This document shows, piece after piece, positions 5,891-9,206 of a stretch of DNA of 9,206 nt. The notes beneath the pieces are model-generated. The model searched no databases, had not been told where the DNA came from, and saw only the letters and a program-made list of their open reading frames with translations. Position numbers and translations under genes: made by a program. Position 1 is the stretch's first letter; each line of letters begins with the position of its first letter. The stretch is from RGIG5612 sp017511185 (GTDB lineage Bacteria > Bacillota > Clostridia > Lachnospirales > Lachnospiraceae): contig JAFWLF010000041.1 in assembly GCA_017511185.1 (NCBI GenBank), positions 1-9,206 on the forward strand. Direction: 5' to 3'.

Positions 5891-6537
5891 GAAGTCATCT
5901 TTTCCTGTTTTACTTTTTTATCGATCACGTGGCGGCTTGCCAGCTCTTTATGGATATCCTCCAGGCTGATGCCAGCCTCGATCATCAGGACCATCACATG
6001 ATAAGCCAGGTCCGCGATCTCATAAATAGTCTCTTTTTTATCTTCTGCCTTGGCAGCGATGATCACTTCTGTACTCTCCTCGCCGACTTTCTTTAAGATC
6101 TTATCCAGACCTTTCTCAAACAGATAGGTGGTATACGAACCCTCCTTCTTTTCTGTCTTTCTGCCTTCGATCAATGAGAACAATCCCTCATAGGTGAACA
6201 GCTTCCGCTCTTCACTTTCAAAGACCGGATTTTCAAAACATGTTTTGGTGCCCAGGTGGCAGGCAGGTCCATCCGGCTCTACATAGACCAGGAGCGTGTC
6301 TTTATCACAGTCTGCCGTAATGGAGACGATATGCTGATAGTTGCCGCTGGTCTCGCCCTTCAGCCACAGTTCCTGACGGGAACGGCTCCAGAAGCAGGTC
6401 AGTTCTTTCTCCATGGAGATCTGAAGGCTCTCCTTATTCATGTAAGCCATCATCAGCACATCTTTGGAAACTGCGTCCACTACGATGGCTGGAATCAAGC
6501 CGTTTTCATCAAATTTCAGTTCTTCAATATTGATCAT
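5887..6537 (-). CDS. hisIE: Bifunctional phosphoribosyl-AMP cyclohydrolase / phosphoribosyl-ATP pyrophosphatase
   Basis: This fused enzyme performs steps 2 and 3 of histidine synthesis: PR-ATP to PR-AMP (HisE) and PR-AMP to ProFAR (HisI). The HisI part covers about residues 1-110. It carries the metal-binding DCD at 76-78 within ITADCDKD, and the cysteines C93 and C100 in GPACHLGTKTCF. The HisE part covers about 118-205, with the nucleotide/Mg-binding helix KVGEESTEVIIAAKAED and the IYEIADLAYHVMVLM helix. Two ATGs lie in tandem at 6538-6540 and 6535-6537. The second is chosen because GAGGAG (6543-6548) is 5 nt from it but only 2 nt from the first; choosing the first adds one Met. It overlaps the hisF stop (TGATG) and the hisJ start (ATGA), so translation is coupled on both sides. 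Confidence 0.95.
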   Translation of the reverse strand: MINIEELKFDENGLIPAIVVDAVSKDVLMMAYMNKESLQISMEKELTCFWSRSRQELWLKGETSGNYQHIVSITADCDKDTLLVYVEPDGPACHLGTKTCFENPVFESEERKLFTYEGLFSLIEGRKTEKKEGSYTTYLFEKGLDKILKKVGEESTEVIIAAKAEDKKETIYEIADLAYHVMVLMIEAGISLEDIHKELASRHVIDKKVKQEKMTS

Positions 6538-7358
6538 CATTTCTCCTCGCTATTCATGAAATGTTCGCTTTCTTCATAGTATCTTGCTTCTTCTATCATA
6601 CCAAGTCTGGTCGGAATACCCTTCTCCCACATTGCACGTTTCAGATCACAGATCCGTACCTCTCCAAAATGGAAAATGGATGCAGCCAGCCCGGCATCAA
6701 CCTTTGGCAGCGTTTGAAACAGCGTAATAAAGTCTTCGATGCAGCCAGCGCCGCCAGATGCAATGACCGGAACGGAAACAGCTTCCGTGACCGCCTTCAG
6801 CATTTCCAGATCAAATCCTTTTTTCACACCGTCTGTATCGATGGAGTTGACCACCACTTCTCCTGCACCATTGCCGACGCACCGTTTGATCCATTCAATG
6901 GCTTCCATTCCGGTGTTTTCTCTGCCTCCTTTGGCAAAGACACGGAACACGCCGTCCACACGTTTGATATCCACAGATAAGACCACGCACTGGTCGCCGT
7001 ACAGTTTGGCCGCCTCTGTTACCAGATCCGGATTTTTGATGGCTCCGGAATTCACACTTACCTTATCTGCGCCGCAGTTTAAAACACGTTCAAAATCCGC
7101 CGTAGAAGAGATACCTCCGCCCACAGTCAGTGGAATAAACACATGCGAAGCAGTCTCCACCAGAATATCCGTAAACAGTTTCCTGCCTTCAGCGGAAGCA
7201 GTGATATCGTAAAAGACCAGTTCATCCGCACCGTTGTCACTGTAATAGCGGGCAAGACTGATCGGAGAGTCAACCTCTTTCAGCCCCTCAAAATTGGTAC
7301 CCTTTACCACTCTGCCGTCCCGCACATCCAGGCACGGGATGATCCTCTTTGTAATCAT
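6537..7358 (-). CDS. hisF: Imidazole glycerol phosphate synthase, cyclase subunit HisF
   Basis: HisF uses ammonia delivered by HisH to turn PRFAR into imidazole glycerol phosphate and AICAR. It is a (beta/alpha)8 barrel. Catalytic D11 (RIIPCLDVRDG) and D130 (VVLSVDIKR) sit exactly at the classical numbering. Phosphate-binding motifs TVGGGI (78-83), IDTDGVKKGFD and IASGGAG are intact. The start is the ATG at 7356-7358, preceded by GGAGAAG (7362-7368) at good spacing. An upstream in-frame TTG (7377-7379) would add seven residues, but it lies inside the neighbouring repeat element and is rejected. The protein has 273 residues, about 20 more than usual, all in a charged C-terminal tail (EEARYYEESEHFMNSEEK). 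It is separated from its partner genes hisH and hisA by the foldback element, which is unusual for this operon. Confidence 0.96.
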   Translation of the reverse strand: MITKRIIPCLDVRDGRVVKGTNFEGLKEVDSPISLARYYSDNGADELVFYDITASAEGRKLFTDILVETASHVFIPLTVGGGISSTADFERVLNCGADKVSVNSGAIKNPDLVTEAAKLYGDQCVVLSVDIKRVDGVFRVFAKGGRENTGMEAIEWIKRCVGNGAGEVVVNSIDTDGVKKGFDLEMLKAVTEAVSVPVIASGGAGCIEDFITLFQTLPKVDAGLAASIFHFGEVRICDLKRAMWEKGIPTRLGMIEEARYYEESEHFMNSEEK

Positions 7359-7369
7359 TTTCTTCTCCA

Positions 7370-7402
7370 AAGATGACAAGGAGGCGTTTCTTTTGTCATC
7401 TT
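7370..7402. repeat. hisF-side terminal hairpin of the foldback element
   Basis: AAGATGACAA (7370-7379) pairs perfectly with TTGTCATCTT (7393-7402) around a 13-nt loop. On the his mRNA this 10-bp hairpin ends 1 nt before the hisF Shine-Dalgarno GGAGAAG (7362-7368), so it could affect hisF initiation or mRNA processing. Confidence 0.85.
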
Positions 7403-7414
7403 ATTTTTTTGTTT

Positions 7415-7653
7415 CGTCTGGTATCTGGTGCATGTTTTTTATGACTTCGGAGTGTGCCCTTTTTTCTCAGGCTGCCACAGTATTTTTCCAGGCATGAATT
7501 TCGGACTTCAGGTCCGGAAATTCATAGGAGTACGGAGGACAAAATTCATCAAGAATTTTGTCCGACTGCTCCGGCCGCAGGAAAAGACTGCGGGAGCCTC
7601 TAGAAAAAAGAGGCATACGGAGCGGAATAAAAAACATGCACCAAATCCAGACG
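7415..7653. repeat. Long-range inverted repeat forming the outer stem of the element
   Basis: The left arm 7415-7442 (CGTCTGG, TGGTGCATG, six T, AT) pairs with the right arm 7627-7653 (AT, six A, CATGCACCA, CCAGACG). There are 26 base pairs, one C-A mismatch and one bulged base. It encloses all internal hairpins. Confidence 0.9.
7494..7614. repeat. Cluster of four internal hairpins in the foldback element
   Basis: Hairpin 1: 7494-7506 with 7512-7525, 13 bp with one bulged G and loop TTCAG. Hairpin 2: GGACAAAATTC (7537-7547) with GAATTTTGTCC (7553-7563), 11 bp perfect with loop ATCAA. Hairpin 3: CCGCAG (7575-7580) with CTGCGG (7588-7593). Hairpin 4: GCCTCT (7596-7601) with AGAGGC (7609-7614). 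Their density indicates selection for, or an origin from, folded DNA or RNA. Confidence 0.88.
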
Positions 7654-7665
7654 GACTTAATCAGT

Positions 7666-7692
7666 GTGACAAAAGAAACGTCCCCTTGTCAC
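7666..7692. repeat. hisA-side terminal hairpin of the foldback element
   Basis: GTGACAA (7666-7672) pairs with TTGTCAC (7686-7692) around a 13-nt loop, mirroring the other end. The hisA stop codon TGA (7689-7691 on the - strand) lies in its outer arm. Confidence 0.85.
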
Positions 7693-8402
7693 CTTGCCAC
7701 CTCAATTGCTTCGGCCAGATCAATGGCCTTTATATAATACGCTTTCCCGATAATAGCTCCATAAAGATCCATTGCCCTAAGCGCTTTCACATCATCTATC
7801 GTGGAGACCCCGCCGGAAGCAGTGATCTGCACGGAAAATTCTTTTGCCAGTTCCCGGTATAGTTCGCGGTTGGTTCCCTGCATCGCACCGTCTTTGGAGA
7901 TATCGGTACAGATCAAGGTTTTGATCCCGATCGCAACCATTTCTCTGCAGAAATCAAATGCATCCAGACCGGAATCTACAAGCCAGCCCTTCACGGCCAC
8001 TTTCCCGTCTTTGATATCCACGCCGACAGCAATCTTTTCGCCATACTCTGCCACTGCCTGCTGCAGCAGCTCTTTATCGGCAACAGCTGCCGTCCCTAAT
8101 ATTACACGGTCGATGCCTGCATCCATATACCGTCTGATCACATCCATGCTGCGGATCCCTCCGCCGATCTCGCAGAAGAGATTTGTCTGTTCTTTGATCG
8201 CGCAGACGATCGGCAGATTTGGGGTGGTGCCATCCTTGGCCCCTTCCAGGTCAACAATATGAATGCATGTCGCACCCTGTGCTTTAAAATCTTTTGCGAC
8301 CTGCACCGGGTCATCACTATAAACTGTTTTCTGTGTATAGTCTCCTTTCAGCAGGCGCACTGCCTGTCCCTCCAGAAGATCGATCGCCGGAAAGATCAGC
8401 AT
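7689..8402 (-). CDS. hisA: ProFAR isomerase HisA
   Basis: HisA is phosphoribosylformimino-5-aminoimidazole carboxamide ribotide isomerase. It converts ProFAR to PRFAR by an Amadori rearrangement, supplying the HisF substrate. It is a 237-residue (beta/alpha)8 barrel paralogous to HisF. Catalytic aspartates D8 (FPAIDLLEG) and D129 (GVDIKDGKV) are present. Phosphate-binding motifs CEIGGGIRS (77-85), DISKDGAMQG and TASGGVSTIDD are intact. The start overlaps the hisH end by 7 nt, and AGGA at 8409-8412 precedes the ATG. The C-terminus EAIEVAR is followed at once by a TGA that belongs to the end of the foldback element, so the original stop and possibly a few last codons may have been replaced. The length is still within the normal range for the family. 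Confidence 0.96.
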   Translation of the reverse strand: MLIFPAIDLLEGQAVRLLKGDYTQKTVYSDDPVQVAKDFKAQGATCIHIVDLEGAKDGTTPNLPIVCAIKEQTNLFCEIGGGIRSMDVIRRYMDAGIDRVILGTAAVADKELLQQAVAEYGEKIAVGVDIKDGKVAVKGWLVDSGLDAFDFCREMVAIGIKTLICTDISKDGAMQGTNRELYRELAKEFSVQITASGGVSTIDDVKALRAMDLYGAIIGKAYYIKAIDLAEAIEVAR

Positions 8403-9025
8403 ACTTCTTCCTCTTTCATTTCACAAAATGCTTTCAGGATATCCAACCCCACATCCGCACTTTTTTCCGGATGGAACTGGCATCCCATCACATTCCCCTT
8501 TGCTGCTGCCGCTGTGATATTCCCACCGTATTCTGCATACGCGATCATACTGTCCTCACAGCCCGCTGCATGATAGGAATGTACAAAATACACGCAGTCC
8601 TCTTCCTGGATCCGCTTAAACAGCGGGTGCTTTTCTCCGCAGAAATGCAGAGCATTCCATCCCATATGCGGGATCTTATACTGTGCAGGGACCACTTCTG
8701 AGATCGGACGGATCACGCCCTTCAGCAGACCCAGTCCTTCATGTTCTCCGTATTCTAAACTCTTTTCAAATAATAACTGCATGCCCAGGCAGATGCCCAG
8801 CAGCAGTTTTCCGCTTTCTACTTCCTGGCAGACCACGTCAGCCAAGCCACTCTGGCGAAGCTTTTTGGCAGCATCCTCAAATGCACCGACACCAGGAAGC
8901 AGGATCTTATCCGCATCCCTGATCTCCTGCGCAGAAGATGTAACAAAGGCATCCTCACCAATTGCGGCGAATGAACTTTTTAAAGAGAATAAATTACCAA
9001 CTCCGTAATCAACAATCGCTATCAT
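8396..9025 (-). CDS. hisH: Imidazole glycerol phosphate synthase, glutamine amidotransferase subunit HisH
   Basis: This class I glutamine amidotransferase hydrolyses glutamine and channels ammonia to HisF. It is 209 residues, normal for the family. The N-terminus MIAIVDYGVGNLFSLKSSF is typical. The oxyanion segment PGVGAFEDA lies at 44-52. The nucleophile C79 sits in LLGICLGMQLLF, and the other catalytic residues are H185 and E187 in CQFHPEKS. The ATG is preceded only by a weak AGAAG about 5 nt away. A better AAAGGAG (9043-9049) is 17 nt upstream within the end of hisB, so initiation probably depends on coupling to hisB translation, whose stop is 9 nt upstream. It overlaps hisA by 7 nt. Its partner HisF is encoded beyond the foldback element. 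Confidence 0.96.
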   Translation of the reverse strand: MIAIVDYGVGNLFSLKSSFAAIGEDAFVTSSAQEIRDADKILLPGVGAFEDAAKKLRQSGLADVVCQEVESGKLLLGICLGMQLLFEKSLEYGEHEGLGLLKGVIRPISEVVPAQYKIPHMGWNALHFCGEKHPLFKRIQEEDCVYFVHSYHAAGCEDSMIAYAEYGGNITAAAAKGNVMGCQFHPEKSADVGLDILKAFCEMKEEEVC

Positions 9026-9034
9026 TTGTATCTT

Positions 9035-9205
9035 CTATAAAACTCCTTTGGTAGATGGAATCTCATCTTTGAATTCCGGATCAATGGCCACGGCCATCCG
9101 CAAAGAGCGGCCCATGGATTTAAAAGATCCTTCCAGAATGTGATGGGTATTCTTCCCGGAAAGCTTGCGGATGTGTACCGCACATTCTGCCTGACGGACA
9201 AATCC
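9035..9205 (-). CDS. hisB: Imidazoleglycerol-phosphate dehydratase HisB, C-terminal part
   Basis: The gene runs in from the right edge; 56 codons plus a TAG stop are present. The peptide contains VHIRKLSGKNTHHILEGSFK, then SMGRSLRMAVAIDP and the near-invariant HisB ending PSTKGVL. This includes the HH of the second His-rich metal-binding motif. HisB dehydrates imidazole glycerol phosphate to imidazole acetol phosphate, the step after HisF/HisH, with manganese ions at the active site. Whether an N-terminal phosphatase domain is fused cannot be seen, but the separate hisJ makes that unlikely. It is the first gene of the operon part seen here; the operon promoter lies outside the window. Confidence 0.93.
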   Translation of the reverse strand, partial: GFVRQAECAVHIRKLSGKNTHHILEGSFKSMGRSLRMAVAIDPEFKDEIPSTKGVL

Positions 9206-9206
9206 C

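Larger units (their letters stand above)
7370..7693. mobile_element. MITE/REP-like foldback element between hisA and hisF
   Basis: This non-coding insert of about 320 bp is a long imperfect palindrome with nested hairpins. Its ends are inverted copies: 7374-7398 matches the reverse complement of 7667-7691 at 23 of 25 positions. Inside them, 7415-7442 pairs with 7627-7653 over 26 bp with one mismatch and one bulge. Symmetry continues more loosely inward (TGTGCCC-TTTTTTCTC near 7454-7470 against 7596-7616). Four local hairpins fill the middle. It has no open reading frame of note and no evident target-site duplication. The end core (GGGGACG, TTTC, TTTTGTCA) resembles, from memory, clostridial repeats associated with IS200-like or REP-associated Y1 transposases; that link is not proven here. 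It exactly fills the hisA-hisF gap, so it is transcribed with the operon on the - strand. Confidence 0.85.

Noticed and set aside
7359..7379. Extended HisF start at the TTG at 7377-7379
   Set aside because: The extra seven residues (MSSLEKK) are encoded by the repeat end and the Shine-Dalgarno. The ATG at 7356-7358 gives the canonical MITKRIIPCLD start and places the catalytic residues at D11 and D130.
7428..7862. 144-codon open frame on the + strand across the foldback element and hisA end
   Set aside because: It is antisense to hisA for half its length, shows no recognisable domain, and arises from stop-free repeat arms.

Overview
The window looks like chromosomal DNA of a Bacillota anaerobe, most likely class Clostridia and probably Lachnospiraceae. 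The evidence is moderate GC content, strong AGGAGG-type ribosome binding sites, a MutS2 Smr tail, a HisI-HisE fusion, a PHP-type histidinol phosphatase and a TelA/XpaC pair. The genus cannot be fixed from sequence reading alone.

Layout. (1) 2-157: 3' end of mutS2 (+). (2) 247-822: a cysteine-rich DUF2284 protein (+), closed by a strong terminator at 830-854 that is T-flanked on both strands. (3) 854-1203: a non-coding array of seven units at a 52-53 bp period, each with an inverted pair of ATGACCA arms. It lies between two convergent genes. (4) 1207-2805 (-): membrane dipeptidase followed by trmL, 24 bp apart. (5) 2806-2962: divergent promoter region with a palindrome. (6) 2963-5161 (+): a telA-like gene and an xpaC-like membrane protein gene. 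(7) 5135-9205 (-): a histidine operon in transcription order hisB(partial)-hisH-hisA-[element]-hisF-hisIE-hisJ. All junctions are tight or overlapping except hisA/hisF, which is split by a foldback element of about 320 bp.

How the genes work together. HisB, HisH, HisA, HisF, HisI/HisE and HisJ cover most of the route from PRPP-derived phosphoribosyl-ATP to histidinol. hisG, hisD and hisC are not seen here; hisG and hisD would normally lie further upstream. TelA and XpaC are a recurrent pair of envelope/stress proteins of uncertain function. Dipeptidase and TrmL probably share a transcript.

The two most unusual items are non-coding. One is the phased 52-bp hairpin array at 854-1203. No terminator is visible between trmL and the array, and the far side carries a bidirectional terminator, so the array is predicted to be carried in the trmL 3' UTR. 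The other is the foldback element at 7370-7693, whose near-identical inverted ends fit REP/MITE-type mobile DNA; it supplies the hisA stop codon and ends 1 nt from the hisF Shine-Dalgarno. In addition, hisJ lacks its usual C-terminal tail and overlaps the end of xpaC tail to tail.
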